Origin: Pseudobdellovibrionaceae bacterium
GTDB lineage: Bacteria > Bdellovibrionota > Bdellovibrionia > Bdellovibrionales > Bdellovibrionaceae
Assembly: GCA_019637955.1 (NCBI GenBank)
Contig: JAHBUS010000002.1
Location: 434,001-498,000 of the forward strand
Length of the DNA stretch: 64,000 bases
Direction of reading: 5' to 3'
In this document: positions 53,916 to 63,543 of the stretch, in pieces
Layout of the letters: each line of letters begins with the position of its first letter
Numbering within the stretch: the first letter of the stretch is position 1
Translations under genes and position numbers: made by a program
The notes under the pieces: generated by a model
What the model was told of the DNA's origin: nothing
The model's database searches: none
Seen by the model: the letters and a program-made list of their open reading frames with translations, nothing else

Positions 53916-55288
53916 ATTTGCTTCGGGCTGCGGAATTTAAAGTCGGTGCGTTGGTTCTCGGGGTGGCGACACTGATCGCGGTCATGTCCGTGCAGGTCAG
54001 TGACAACCCGAGTTTCTTGGGACGCAGTAAAAAAGCGCACTTCCTCATGGCGGATGCCGGCGGTCTCGTGAAAGGATCGCAAATCAAAACCGCGGGGATT
54101 CCCGTGGGCACGATCTCCAATATCAGTCTCGAAGACGGGATGGCGCGCGTCGATCTCAGTTTCAAGCGCGACACCGAGCTCACGGTTTCGGCGGCGGTCG
54201 TGATCAAGTCGGCCGGGATCCTGGGCGACAAGTACATCGACGTTTATCCGGGCTCTCCGACCGATCCTCCCTTGGAGGACGGCGGTCGTATCAACAATAT
54301 TAAAGACAAGGGCTCGCTCGACAGCGTGATCAGCTCGGTCGGCGACATCGCCAATTCGCTCAAGGACGTCTCGGCCAACCTCAAAGAGGCGGTCAGTGAA
54401 GACGGCAGCCGCAAGCACGTTCTCGGCCGCATCATTTTGAATATTGAAAAAGTGACGCAAGACCTCTCCGAGATCACGTCGCAAAACAAAGGCAAAGTGA
54501 ACGAGATTGTCGATCAGGTTCACGGCATCACCAAGACCCTGGACGAGATCCTCAACGACCCTTCGGACAAGGGCTTCAAAAAACGTTGGGCCGTGGCCTT
54601 GGACCGCATCGACAGCTCGCTCAAAAACATCGATGAGATCACCACCAAGATCAACAATGGCGAAGGCACCATCGGAAAACTCGTGAGCGATGAAGCCACC
54701 GCCGAAAAAGTCGAGAATGCCATCGACAGCGTCAACGAATTCTTGGGCGGCGCGGCCACTCTGCAAACGGGCCTCGACTTCAAAGCGGATTACCTCGCCA
54801 ATATCGGCAAAACCAAAACGCAAGTGGGCATCCGCCTGCAACCGGGCTTGGACCGCTACTACTATATCGGTGTGGTGGATGACCCGGCGGGCGTGGTCGA
54901 GACGACCGACATCAAGACGACGACGTCGACGGGCGAAAGCAAGATCACCGAAGAGAAGACCTACCACAACGAACTCAAGTTCAATTTGATCTTCGCCAAG
55001 AACTTCTACGACCTGACCGTGCGCGGCGGGATCATGGAGAACTCGGGCGGTGTCGGTTTCGATTACACCGTTTGGAATCAGAAGCTGAAGTTCACGCTCG
55101 ATCTCTTCGACTTCACGAACCTCAACGTCAGGACGCAAGTGCAATACAATATCTGGAAGGGGATTTACCTTTCGGGTGGTGTCACAGATATGTTAAACAA
55201 AGGCCAGAAGTACTCCAACTATCTGGGCGCAGGTCTTTTGCTGACGAACGACGATTTGAAGCTGCTGATGACCAAAGTGCCCATGTGA
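53912..55288 (+). CDS. mlaD: MlaD/MCE protein with a C-terminal beta-rich domain
   Basis: A 458-residue protein with one N-terminal helix (about residues 8-27) and a single MCE domain (about 40-115), including GLVKGSQIKTAGIPVG. A helical, coiled region follows (about 140-270), then a C-terminal part (about 290-458) of alternating hydrophobic strands (YYYIGVVDDPAG, RGGIMENSGGVGFDY, GIYLSGGVTDML). The MCE domain carries lipid; the C-terminal strands look like a barrel or beta sheet that could reach the outer membrane. Standard MlaD is only about 180 residues. ATGA overlap with mlaF. Confidence 0.9.
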   Translation: MNLLRAAEFKVGALVLGVATLIAVMSVQVSDNPSFLGRSKKAHFLMADAGGLVKGSQIKTAGIPVGTISNISLEDGMARVDLSFKRDTELTVSAAVVIKSAGILGDKYIDVYPGSPTDPPLEDGGRINNIKDKGSLDSVISSVGDIANSLKDVSANLKEAVSEDGSRKHVLGRIILNIEKVTQDLSEITSQNKGKVNEIVDQVHGITKTLDEILNDPSDKGFKKRWAVALDRIDSSLKNIDEITTKINNGEGTIGKLVSDEATAEKVENAIDSVNEFLGGAATLQTGLDFKADYLANIGKTKTQVGIRLQPGLDRYYYIGVVDDPAGVVETTDIKTTTSTGESKITEEKTYHNELKFNLIFAKNFYDLTVRGGIMENSGGVGFDYTVWNQKLKFTLDLFDFTNLNVRTQVQYNIWKGIYLSGGVTDMLNKGQKYSNYLGAGLLLTNDDLKLLMTKVPM

Positions 55289-55307
55289 CACGGCATAGGT
55301 TCGAAAA

Positions 55308-56831
55308 ATGTTTAAAAATGCGCTCGTGAGCGTTTCCGACAAAACTGGTCTGGTCGAATTTTTGAAACCTCTCGCGGCGAAAGGTCTGCGGATCGTTTCG
55401 ACCGGCGGCACCGCCGAGCATCTCAAGGCCGCGGGTCTTCAGATCACCGAACTCAAAGAACAAACCGGGTTTCCCGAAGTGATGGGCGGCCGGGTGAAGA
55501 CCCTGCACCCGCGCATCCATATGCCGATCCTGGCCCGCGACTTCGAAGCGAGCGATCTGGAGCTGCTCAAAAAAGAAGGGCTTGAGCCTTTCGATCTGGT
55601 GATCGTGAATCTGTACCCGTTCGAAGAGACGCTTCTGAAAAAAGACAAGGACGGTCTTGGTGAGCAGGACCTGATCGAAAAAATCGACATTGGCGGTCCC
55701 ACTTTGTTGCGGGCTTCGGCCAAAAACTTTTCTCGCATCACGGTGGTCGCGGACCCTCGCGACTACGAGTGGATTTCGTCGCAAGGACAGACCAGCCTTG
55801 AGGACCGCAAAAAACTTGCGGGCAAAGTCTTCGCCCATGTTTCGCGCTACGACTCCCTGATTTCGCAGTGGCTGGGCGCCGTGAATGGCCCCGAGCTTTC
55901 GTTCGGAGGCTCCAAAGTTTTGGATCTTCGGTATGGCGAGAACCCGAACCAAAAAGCCAGCTGGTATGCCGCCTCGGGCGACCGTAAAGGTCTGCACACC
56001 GCCAAAATTCTTCAGGGCAAAGCGCTCTCGTACAATAATATTCTGGATCTTGAAGCGGCCTCGCAGCTCGCGCGCGAATTCGATGAGCCCACCGCCGTTG
56101 CGGTCAAACACAACAATCCGTGCGGCGTCGGGATGGCAGAGTCTTTGCTGGTCGCCGTCGAGCGTGCCGCCGCCGCTGACCCCGTGAGCGTGTTTGGCGG
56201 CATCGTCGCCGTGAACCGCGAAATTGACGCGGATGTGGCCGAGCTCCTCGGAAAGATTTTTCTCGAGTGCGTGGTCGCGCCCAAAATTTCGGCGGCCGCC
56301 CTTGAGGTCTTCGCGAAAAAGAAAAACCTGCGCGTTCTTGAATGGCCCGATCTCATGACCTGCGAGCGCGGGACCGAGATCCGCACGTTGGCCGGAGGCT
56401 TTCTGACCCAAACACCGCAAGATTTGGGTTCCAGCACCGCGAACTGGAAGTTCTTGGGGGAAGTTCCGGGAGATGCGGTGATGAAAGATCTGCAGTTCGC
56501 CGAAAAAGTCTGCGCGGCGCTCAAGAGCAACTCCATTGCCATCGTCAAAAACGGGCAGACGCTCGGACTTGGCATGGGGCAAGTCAACCGCGTTGAGGCC
56601 GTGACCCACGCGGTGACCCGCATGAAGTCCCATCATAAAATAACGAATCAAATGGTTCTGGCTAGCGACGCGTTCTTTCCGTTTCCGGATTCGATCGAGA
56701 AAGCGTCGGAGGCCGGCGTGAAGTGGATTCTCCAGCCCGGAGGATCGCTGCGCGATGAAGAGGTGTTCGCGGCCGCGCGCCGGCTCGGCGTGAACATGGT
56801 CTTAACTGGCGAAAGACATTTCCGCCACTAG
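55308..56831 (+). CDS. purH: Bifunctional AICAR transformylase/IMP cyclohydrolase
   Basis: PurH performs the last two steps of IMP synthesis. The N-terminal cyclohydrolase domain begins with ALVSVSDKTGL and includes STGGTAEHL and GGRVKTLHP. The transformylase domain has RYGENPNQ and the K267-H268 pair in VKHNNPCGVG, and ends with SDAFFPFPDSIE and QPGGSLRDEEV. Length 507 is near the family norm of about 520. It starts 19 bases after mlaD. Confidence 0.97.
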   Translation: MFKNALVSVSDKTGLVEFLKPLAAKGLRIVSTGGTAEHLKAAGLQITELKEQTGFPEVMGGRVKTLHPRIHMPILARDFEASDLELLKKEGLEPFDLVIVNLYPFEETLLKKDKDGLGEQDLIEKIDIGGPTLLRASAKNFSRITVVADPRDYEWISSQGQTSLEDRKKLAGKVFAHVSRYDSLISQWLGAVNGPELSFGGSKVLDLRYGENPNQKASWYAASGDRKGLHTAKILQGKALSYNNILDLEAASQLAREFDEPTAVAVKHNNPCGVGMAESLLVAVERAAAADPVSVFGGIVAVNREIDADVAELLGKIFLECVVAPKISAAALEVFAKKKNLRVLEWPDLMTCERGTEIRTLAGGFLTQTPQDLGSSTANWKFLGEVPGDAVMKDLQFAEKVCAALKSNSIAIVKNGQTLGLGMGQVNRVEAVTHAVTRMKSHHKITNQMVLASDAFFPFPDSIEKASEAGVKWILQPGGSLRDEEVFAAARRLGVNMVLTGERHFRH

Positions 56832-56841
56832 GAGTTGCTCG

Positions 56842-58590
56842 ATGCATGAAGAGCGCTGGCTCGTAAAGTCATCAGGACGGGTGTTGGGGCCTTTCACGTT
56901 GGAAGAGCTCATTCAGCATCTGCGCGCCCGCACGCTCTCGATCATCGACGAAGTCCGCGATCCCAGCACGCGCTGGAACTTTATCCGTGAACATCCCTTG
57001 CTGCGCGATCTGGTCCGCCAGCTTCGCGAGGAGCAAGACACCGCGCACGACTCGACGCAAACGACCTTCGTCGGCAGCAGCGGCGGCCGTACCGTGACCT
57101 TGAGCGTGACCGAAGGATTGGCCCAAGAGGGTGAGCTGACGCCCAACCCATCGGCCCTGCACAACATTCCTCGTGGTGGCAAAGACGTCCGGCCGATTTC
57201 GGGCACCGAGCGCAACCTGTCGTCCACGTTCGGCGGTGGCAAAGCTTACGGTTCGCTCTCCGATGCGCGCGTTCAATCCAATCTGCAAAAACGCGGCAAT
57301 CTTTCGCGCAACATTCTGTTCGGCGTGGCGATCGCGCTCATCGCGGGATCGGCGTTTTATTTTTACAATCAAAAGAAGAACCGCGTGGTCGCCAACGATC
57401 AGGCCCGTTCGTTCGTGAAGCTCGCGCGTGAACAGGTCCGCTACGGCCAAACCGAAAAGGCGCTCGATTATATGGTCCGCGCCCGCGGCGCGATGGCTTT
57501 TAGCGCCGAAGACCGGTTGCTGTTCTCGGAGCTGCTCTTGCAAGTCGAAGGAAAAACCGTCGAGGCCCAGCGAGCGCTGACCGAAGTCCAAAATCTTCAA
57601 GACCCGCGGCTCTTGCGCGAAATGTCGCTCGCGAAAATCTTGATCCATCTCAAAGAACAGCGCTGGAACGACGCCTCGGTGGAGATCAATCATCTTTTAA
57701 GTTTCAATCCGAACGATGAAGAGGCCCTGCACAACATGGCACTCTTGCAATACTACCAAGGCCTCTACACCACCTCGGCACAGACCGTGAGCCGCCTGGT
57801 GGAACGCGGTTACCGCAGCACCGAGCTGATTTTACTCAAAGGTCTGCTCGCGCTCAGTTGGCCCGAGAAAGCCGGTCAGGTTCAGCGTCTGTCCCAGGCC
57901 GCGGATGAAATCAAAAAAGATCTCGACGGCAATTTTGAACTGCACTTTGAGAAGAGCCTTCTTTACGTGACGCTCAAAATTCAGGCGGGTAAGGCCGACG
58001 AGGTTCGCCACTGGCTCAAGTCGATGTGGATCGCCGACCCTTTTGATTCGCGCAACTTCTCGCAGAATCTTCTGGTTGATCACCAGATCATTCGCTGGGA
58101 CCGCTTGGCGCCCCTGTGCAACCGCATCGGGCAAGCCATTCCCGATGCCGAAGGCACCAAGGGCGTTCAGTCGCTTTGCCTGTTTTTCCAAGGCGAAACG
58201 GCCTCGGCCCTTCAGCGCTTGGATGAGGCCCGCAAGCAGCTCTCGCAAAGCGGTTTGCTCGCCGCAATTCAAAGCCTGATGTACATGCAGGTCAACCGTC
58301 AGGCCGAAGCCAAAGCCCTTCTGCAGCTCTCACAAGGTGAAGTGTTGGGTCTGCTCGCGCAGGGGCAAATGTGCCAGGCCGATACCGATTGGCCCTGCGC
58401 CGAGCAGGCGTGGGAGAAGGTCTTGCAAGTGGTTCCCGACAACCCGATGGCCCTTTACGGAAAAGCGTTTGTGATGAAGCAACGGGGCAATGACAATGGC
58501 GCGCGCGAGCAAATCCGCCGCAGCATTCTGAGTTCGCCTCGGTACCGTCCTTTCTTGGAAGCACGCGGGGAGACGAGCGGTGGGCTTTAA
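56842..58590 (+). CDS. GYF_2-domain membrane protein with TPR-like repeats
   Basis: A 582-residue protein. The N-terminal 65 residues (WLVKSSGRVLGPFTLEELIQ) are a GYF_2-type domain, expected in the cytoplasm and often used to bind proline-rich peptides. A transmembrane helix is at about 153-172 (NILFGVAIALIAGSAFYFY). The remaining 400 residues are helical with TPR-like repeats (LAREQVRYGQTEKALDYMVRA, MALLQYYQGLYTTSAQTV). It may be a membrane scaffold. It follows purH by 10 bases, with AGGAG before the ATG, and overlaps the lipoprotein gene by 11 bases. Confidence 0.82.
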   Translation: MHEERWLVKSSGRVLGPFTLEELIQHLRARTLSIIDEVRDPSTRWNFIREHPLLRDLVRQLREEQDTAHDSTQTTFVGSSGGRTVTLSVTEGLAQEGELTPNPSALHNIPRGGKDVRPISGTERNLSSTFGGGKAYGSLSDARVQSNLQKRGNLSRNILFGVAIALIAGSAFYFYNQKKNRVVANDQARSFVKLAREQVRYGQTEKALDYMVRARGAMAFSAEDRLLFSELLLQVEGKTVEAQRALTEVQNLQDPRLLREMSLAKILIHLKEQRWNDASVEINHLLSFNPNDEEALHNMALLQYYQGLYTTSAQTVSRLVERGYRSTELILLKGLLALSWPEKAGQVQRLSQAADEIKKDLDGNFELHFEKSLLYVTLKIQAGKADEVRHWLKSMWIADPFDSRNFSQNLLVDHQIIRWDRLAPLCNRIGQAIPDAEGTKGVQSLCLFFQGETASALQRLDEARKQLSQSGLLAAIQSLMYMQVNRQAEAKALLQLSQGEVLGLLAQGQMCQADTDWPCAEQAWEKVLQVVPDNPMALYGKAFVMKQRGNDNGAREQIRRSILSSPRYRPFLEARGETSGGL

Positions 58591-59341
58591 ATCCAAATGG
58601 CTCTTCGCAGGTCTTTGTCTTCCGTTGCTCGCGGCCAGCGGCTGCAGCAAGGATGAACACACCCACGAAGCCCACTACGACGGCCCCACCATGCGCGTGC
58701 GCGAGCAGGGTGCCGATTTCTTGATCCCGTCGATGGCTTGGGATCTCCTGCTGACCAGTCCCGCCGACAAAGCCAAGGCGGCCGAAAAGGCCAAAGGCAG
58801 CGGCGGCGGAGAGCACGGTGGGGGACACGGTGGCGGCGGTGAAGGCGGCGCCGGGGAGGACACGGCGATGACCACGTCGTCTTTCGTGTACGCGCCGGTG
58901 ACCGTCATCTTGAAAGAAAAAAATCCCGGTGTTCTGAAAGAACGCGAGATTCATTTCGAAATGCCCGAGGGCGGCTCCGAAATCGATTTGGCCAAATGGG
59001 TGACCGGGCAGCCCGGTACCTTCCACGTGCGCTTTGAATACGAAGGCCAGCAGGCCGAAAAAATCGAGGATGCTAAAATTCTCTTCTACAGCCGCGCGAA
59101 GAAACGCCGCGTGGGTGATGACATTGTCGGTGCCGGTTGCCAAAAAGTTTTGGAGTTGACCAAGTATCTTGGCGCTCAGGGCGAGGCCGGTCTGACCCTG
59201 AACACGACCCGCAATTTTCACACGACGGTGATTGGTGGACATTTTTTATTTTCGTGGATGAAGGACGGTATGCGCAAAGTCAGCCGCGTAACCTTCCTCG
59301 ATTCTTCAAACCCCGCGCTGTTCTGCGAGAGTGAAAAATGA
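58580..59341 (+). CDS. Lipoprotein with His/Gly-rich segment
   Basis: A 253-residue exported lipoprotein with a lipobox (LAASGC, Cys 22). Early mature residues [11 protein letters not shown] and a later glycine-rich stretch with several histidines (around [15 protein letters not shown]) could bind metal. The rest is beta-rich, without a domain I recognise. The GTG start overlaps the GYF gene by 11 bases, and the stop overlaps cysE by 4 bases, so all three are coupled. Confidence 0.72.
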   Translation: MGFKSKWLFAGLCLPLLAASGCSKDEHTHEAHYDGPTMRVREQGADFLIPSMAWDLLLTSPADKAKAAEKAKGSGGGEHGGGHGGGGEGGAGEDTAMTTSSFVYAPVTVILKEKNPGVLKEREIHFEMPEGGSEIDLAKWVTGQPGTFHVRFEYEGQQAEKIEDAKILFYSRAKKRRVGDDIVGAGCQKVLELTKYLGAQGEAGLTLNTTRNFHTTVIGGHFLFSWMKDGMRKVSRVTFLDSSNPALFCESEK

Positions 59342-59835
59342 TTTCTTTTTTGCGCGCCTATAAAAGTTACGACCCTGCGGCCAAATCGCTCCTCGAGATC
59401 GGCCTGCTGTACCCAGGTCCGAAGGCCGTGTTCTTCCACCGGATCGCGCACTTCTTTTACGGCATCAAGCTCTTCTTCATCGCGCGCCTCTTTGCCGAGA
59501 TCAGCCGCTTTCTCACCGGGATCGAGATCCACCCGGGTGCGACCGTGGGCTGCCGTCTCGTGATCGATCACGGCATCGGCGTGGTGATCGGGGAGACGGC
59601 CGTGATCGGCGACGATTGCATCATTTTCCACGGCGTTACTTTGGGCGGCATGAAGTTCGACCCGGTTAAGCGCCATCCCACCGTGGGCAACAAGGTTTTG
59701 ATCGGCGCGGGCGCGAAGGTTCTGGGGCCGATCACTTTGGGTGACGGCTGCCGCGTGGGTGCCAACGCGGTCATCACAAAAGATGTTCCTCCCGGCAAGA
59801 CCGCCGTGGGCAATCCCATGCGCGTGCTGGAGTAA
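59338..59835 (+). CDS. cysE: Serine O-acetyltransferase, short form
   Basis: This enzyme makes O-acetylserine for cysteine synthesis. The 165-residue protein is the short EpsC-like form: a brief helical start, then left-handed beta-helix hexapeptide repeats. The catalytic D77-H78 pair is in [13 protein letters not shown], and FHGVTLGG and [11 protein letters not shown] follow. It overlaps the upstream lipoprotein by 4 bases. A close relative of unrelated acetyltransferase function cannot be ruled out, but the motif is typical. Confidence 0.9.
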   Translation: MISFLRAYKSYDPAAKSLLEIGLLYPGPKAVFFHRIAHFFYGIKLFFIARLFAEISRFLTGIEIHPGATVGCRLVIDHGIGVVIGETAVIGDDCIIFHGVTLGGMKFDPVKRHPTVGNKVLIGAGAKVLGPITLGDGCRVGANAVITKDVPPGKTAVGNPMRVLE

Positions 59836-59841
59836 TCTGGC

Positions 59842-59877
59842 CTCGACTCCGGTCGAGCGAACGCCACCCGAGTGGCG
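59842..59877. other. Two tandem hairpins downstream of cysE
   Basis: CTCGAC-TCCG-GTCGAG (59842-59857) and CGCCAC-CCGA-GTGGCG (59862-59877) are both perfect 6-bp stems with 4-base loops, with no T-run after them. They lie 7 bases beyond the cysE stop and may slow or stabilise the transcript end. Confidence 0.55.
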
Positions 59878-59962
59878 CTCGAGCGTTTCAAAGTGAGAAG
59901 CCCGCCCCCGCGAATGTGCCGAAGTCCTCATTGAAACCTGAAGATGAACCGATAAACCAAGC

Positions 59963-60967
59963 ATGTCAGAGCAATCGACCGGGACGACGCTAACGATTGA
60001 AGACGGCGAAATGAGCCAAATTCCGAAGAGTTTTATCTTCGACGGCATGACGTTGCCGATTCCGATCTTTGTTCGACTCAAAGAACACACCTACCTGATG
60101 ATTTCGAAAAAGGGCGACAAGGCCCAGGTTTCGAACCTCAAAAGCTTTAAGAACGACAACTTCCGCGTTTACGTGCGTGCCGCCGAAAAATTCATTCTCA
60201 CGTCGTTCATCGAATCTTTGACCGAAAAGACGATCGACAATCCGGGCGTCACGGTCGAAAAGAAGAATCAATTCATCGCGGGCCTTCTTGATGAGTCCTT
60301 CCAGGACCTCGAGAAAGCGCAGTTCACCAGCATCGCGCGTTTAAAAAGCGCGGGCAGCCTCGTCGTCAAGTTGTCGGCGCAGGTCCCCTCCCTCGCGAAG
60401 GCTCTCGAGATCATGGAGGCGCAAAGTCCTTCGGAGTCGAAGCACGCGATGATGACGTGCATGGTGTCCATGCTCTTGGCCGAAGAGGCGAGCATGCTCA
60501 ACAATTTGGTTCAGGATAAGCTGGCCGTGGGCGCTTTGCTTCACGATGTGGGGATGAAGTTTATTCCCGCCGCGATCGTGCAAAAGCCCCGTCACGAGTG
60601 GAGCGCCGAAGAACTCACGATTTACCAAACGCATCCCATCAAAGGGGCCGAGGCTTTGCGCCACATCCAAGGGATGTCGGTCGAGGTCTTGATGATCGTG
60701 GCCGAACACCATGAGCTATCGAACGGAACGGGCTACCCCAAAAATATTCGCGACGTTCGGATCAACAACCTAGCAAAAATCGTGGGCCTCGCGGATCAGT
60801 TCTGCGAGTTGGTCTCGAACTCCGAGGGCCAAACCTACTCGGCCGATCAGGCCGTGGCGTACATCGAAAATGTTCTGGGTCAGCCCTACAACAAAGGTCT
60901 TTTCTCGTCGCTCAAGAACCTGGTCAATGTCCAGATGCTCGCCGACAAAATGAAGAAGACCTCTTAA
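59963..60967 (+). CDS. HD-GYP domain protein, probable c-di-GMP phosphodiesterase
   Basis: A 334-residue cytoplasmic protein with an N-terminal 120-residue region of unknown type (PilZ-like or unrelated) and a C-terminal HD-GYP domain. H194-D195 begin HDVGMKFIP; the usual lysine of HDxGK is M198. The second half shows THPIKGAEAL, then H249-H250-E251 and NGTGYP at 254-259, so the metal ligands and GYP are present. It is probably a c-di-GMP phosphodiesterase, with reduced certainty because of the lost lysine. It is 127 bases from cysE and likely has its own promoter. Confidence 0.88.
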   Translation: MSEQSTGTTLTIEDGEMSQIPKSFIFDGMTLPIPIFVRLKEHTYLMISKKGDKAQVSNLKSFKNDNFRVYVRAAEKFILTSFIESLTEKTIDNPGVTVEKKNQFIAGLLDESFQDLEKAQFTSIARLKSAGSLVVKLSAQVPSLAKALEIMEAQSPSESKHAMMTCMVSMLLAEEASMLNNLVQDKLAVGALLHDVGMKFIPAAIVQKPRHEWSAEELTIYQTHPIKGAEALRHIQGMSVEVLMIVAEHHELSNGTGYPKNIRDVRINNLAKIVGLADQFCELVSNSEGQTYSADQAVAYIENVLGQPYNKGLFSSLKNLVNVQMLADKMKKTS

Positions 60968-60981
60968 TCCACCCACTTTTG

Positions 60982-60998
60982 ACCTCCGTAGCGGTGGT
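60982..60998. other. Hairpin between HD-GYP gene and hrpB
   Basis: ACCTCCG (60982-60988), loop TAG, CGGTGGT (60992-60998), with one mismatch. It recalls the perfect AACCTCCG/CGGAGGTT terminator at 39653. It lies in the 68-base gap between two convergent genes. Confidence 0.4.
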
Positions 60999-61035
60999 GA
61001 TTGCGTGACGCACCGTTTTCTGAGCGCCGCGGGAG

Positions 61036-63543
61036 TTAGTGGGAGCGGGTGGACCGGCCTTTGGCGACCGCCGGGGCTTCGAGCGGATTTTCGGGCCAGC
61101 TGTGTTTGGGGTAGCGGGTCTTCATTTCTTTGCGCACTTCAACGTAGCCATTTTTCCAAAAGCTCGCCAGATCGCGCGTGACTTGGACCGGACGGTAATT
61201 GGGACCGAGCAAAAACAAGGTGAGCTTTTGTCCGGCGACCGTCGGGCTTTCGGCCAGACCAAAGAGTTCCTGCAGTCGAACTTCGCAAAACGGACCCTGT
61301 TCATCTGAATACTGAATTTTCATGCGGCTTCCGCTGGGAACCACCCACGTGGACGGGCAGTCTTTCTCCAGGCGTCTCATCACGTCACCGTCGAAGAGCG
61401 GTTCAAAAAACGAGATCAAATTTTTCGCGCCCACAGCCTTGAGACTCGACTCTCCATAGGTCGCAAGCTCAAGACCTTCGGCAAACTTCGCCTGCGAGAG
61501 CGCGGGGATCGGACTGGGATCTTCGCTCGCGAATTTGGGCTCGAGACGGACCAAGAACTCAAGGCGTTTGATCCAAGCAGCGAGAGCGTCGTTGTCCTTG
61601 AGCAGATCGTCCCAACGCTCGCCCGCAAGCCGCGCGAGCTGATCGGTGATTTCGTCGGGCTTCGCGGGACGGCGGTTCTCATTGCCAATCTCCAAATTCT
61701 GCCACGTGTACGACTGCACGAATTGAAACTGACGGGCGTCTTCGTTCCATTCGACGCGCGCGTCGGGTTTGGCCTTGGGCTTGATGGCCTTCTCAACCAA
61801 GGCCGTCGGCACGCCCACCGCGCGGTGAACCGTGGTTTCAGCACTCTGCGCTCCTTCAACCACATCCAAAGCCAAGAAGTACTCGGACTGCTTCACGCTC
61901 GAAGAGGGGTGCAGCTTCACTCCGCGCCCACCCACCATCTTGGCGCTCGCTTCACCCATCCGCCGTCGGCGGCAGAGCCGATCGGGATAAATTTCGAGCA
62001 GCATCGCGGGCGCCCAATCCACAAACGAGGGCTCACGCGCGGTGGTCTTGCTTGAAAGCGTTTGCAGGAGCTGACGCTTCGTTTTGTCCAGCAGACGAAA
62101 GCGCGACGGATCCCGGCGCCACGACTCCCACGCATCAAACAGATCGTTCTCCTGTCCATGATGGGAGTTTCCCGACGGGATCTTTTCGGAGAGAAGCGTG
62201 GCGAGCTCGGCGCCCAGTTCCGCGGTGCCTTGGTCCTCGCTCAAGAGCAAGAGCTTGGCGAGACGCGGATGCAACGGCAAGCGGCGCATGCGGCTGCCGA
62301 GGTCGGTGAGCGCACCTTCGGTCGTGAGCGCCCCGATGAAACGTAAGAATTCTCCGGCGGTCTTGAGCGCGCCGGGTGAGGGTTGTTCGAACCAACTCAC
62401 GTTTTCGGGTCGGGTGAGACCCAGGGCGGCCAGCAAAAGCACGGTTTCAGAAAGTTCCGAGCGGTGAATCTCGGGCGTTTCAAAATCCTTCATCGAGATC
62501 TCGTCGTGCACAGACCAGGCTCGGTAGACATGACCCGGACCGGTGCGAGCGGCCCGGCCCGCCCGCTGCGTGGCGGAGGCGAGAGACACGCGCTGCAGAT
62601 CCAAAGACTCAAAACCCGTCTTGGGGTGCAGTTGATTCACGCGCGCCAGGCCCGAGTCGACCACCGTTGACACACCCTGCACGGTGAGCGAACTCTCGGC
62701 CACATTGGTGGCGAGAATGATTTTTCGTTTCTGCGGGTGCGGCAAAAGCGCGCGGCGCTGTTCGTCCAGCGTGAGGCTTCCGTGCAGAGGCAAGACCAGG
62801 GCCGAATCGCCCAGGCGCGCGCGCAGCTTTTCGCCCACGCGCTCGATCTCACCGCGGCCCGGAAGAAAAACCAGCACGTCGGCCCCCGCCTGCGCGCCGA
62901 ACGCCGAAAGCGTGAGCGAGGACAAACGGTCGGTAAAGTCCGGTCCCGTCCGCAGGAGCATCGTTTTGTTCTCGTAATGAGTTTGCAGAGGAAACGTTTT
63001 GCCCGGGACCTTGAGCAGGGCTTCGGTGGCCAAGTAGGCTGTGAGTTTTTTAGTTTCAAGCGTTGCCGACATCACCACGATCTTCAAATCGGGACGCGAA
63101 AGCTCTTGCAGCTCTTTGAGCAGGGCGATGGCGACGTCCGTGTGGAGCGAGCGTTCATGAAACTCATCCAAGATCACGCACGACACGTCTTTGAGATCGG
63201 GATCGGCCAGCATCTTGCGCGTGAGCAGCGCCTCGGTCAAAAAAATCAGCCGCGTGTTTTTCGAAGATTTGTTGTCGAAGCGGACTTGGTAGCCGACCTG
63301 ATCGCCGCCGAGCTCCCAACCCCTTTCTTCGGCGATGCGGGCCGCCGCCGAAACCGCGGCGATCCGCCGGGGCTCGAGAACCAAAATTTTTCCGGTGACT
63401 TCAGTTAAGAGGGCGGGAGGAATCCGCGTCGTTTTTCCGGCGCCAGGTTCGGCGGTCAGCACCAAATTCTGGTGGCGCGCGAAGAGATCGCGGGCCTGAC
63501 TCAGAAAATCGTCAATCGGGAGGGAAACGGGCGGGACGCTCAT
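61036..63543 (-). CDS. hrpB: ATP-dependent helicase HrpB
   Basis: A DEAH-box helicase of 835 residues. Walker A is at residues 33-39 (PGAGKTT). Motif II is LDEFHERS rather than DEIH/DEAH, motif III is MSATLE, and later motifs include FLPGRGEIE, ATNVAESSLTVQGV and QRAGRAARTGPG. The C-terminal HrpB-specific region (about residue 560 on) confirms the type. HrpB function is poorly known; RNA handling is inferred. It overlaps the methyltransferase gene by 4 bases at its start. Confidence 0.93.
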   Translation of the reverse strand: MSVPPVSLPIDDFLSQARDLFARHQNLVLTAEPGAGKTTRIPPALLTEVTGKILVLEPRRIAAVSAAARIAEERGWELGGDQVGYQVRFDNKSSKNTRLIFLTEALLTRKMLADPDLKDVSCVILDEFHERSLHTDVAIALLKELQELSRPDLKIVVMSATLETKKLTAYLATEALLKVPGKTFPLQTHYENKTMLLRTGPDFTDRLSSLTLSAFGAQAGADVLVFLPGRGEIERVGEKLRARLGDSALVLPLHGSLTLDEQRRALLPHPQKRKIILATNVAESSLTVQGVSTVVDSGLARVNQLHPKTGFESLDLQRVSLASATQRAGRAARTGPGHVYRAWSVHDEISMKDFETPEIHRSELSETVLLLAALGLTRPENVSWFEQPSPGALKTAGEFLRFIGALTTEGALTDLGSRMRRLPLHPRLAKLLLLSEDQGTAELGAELATLLSEKIPSGNSHHGQENDLFDAWESWRRDPSRFRLLDKTKRQLLQTLSSKTTAREPSFVDWAPAMLLEIYPDRLCRRRRMGEASAKMVGGRGVKLHPSSSVKQSEYFLALDVVEGAQSAETTVHRAVGVPTALVEKAIKPKAKPDARVEWNEDARQFQFVQSYTWQNLEIGNENRRPAKPDEITDQLARLAGERWDDLLKDNDALAAWIKRLEFLVRLEPKFASEDPSPIPALSQAKFAEGLELATYGESSLKAVGAKNLISFFEPLFDGDVMRRLEKDCPSTWVVPSGSRMKIQYSDEQGPFCEVRLQELFGLAESPTVAGQKLTLFLLGPNYRPVQVTRDLASFWKNGYVEVRKEMKTRYPKHSWPENPLEAPAVAKGRSTRSH

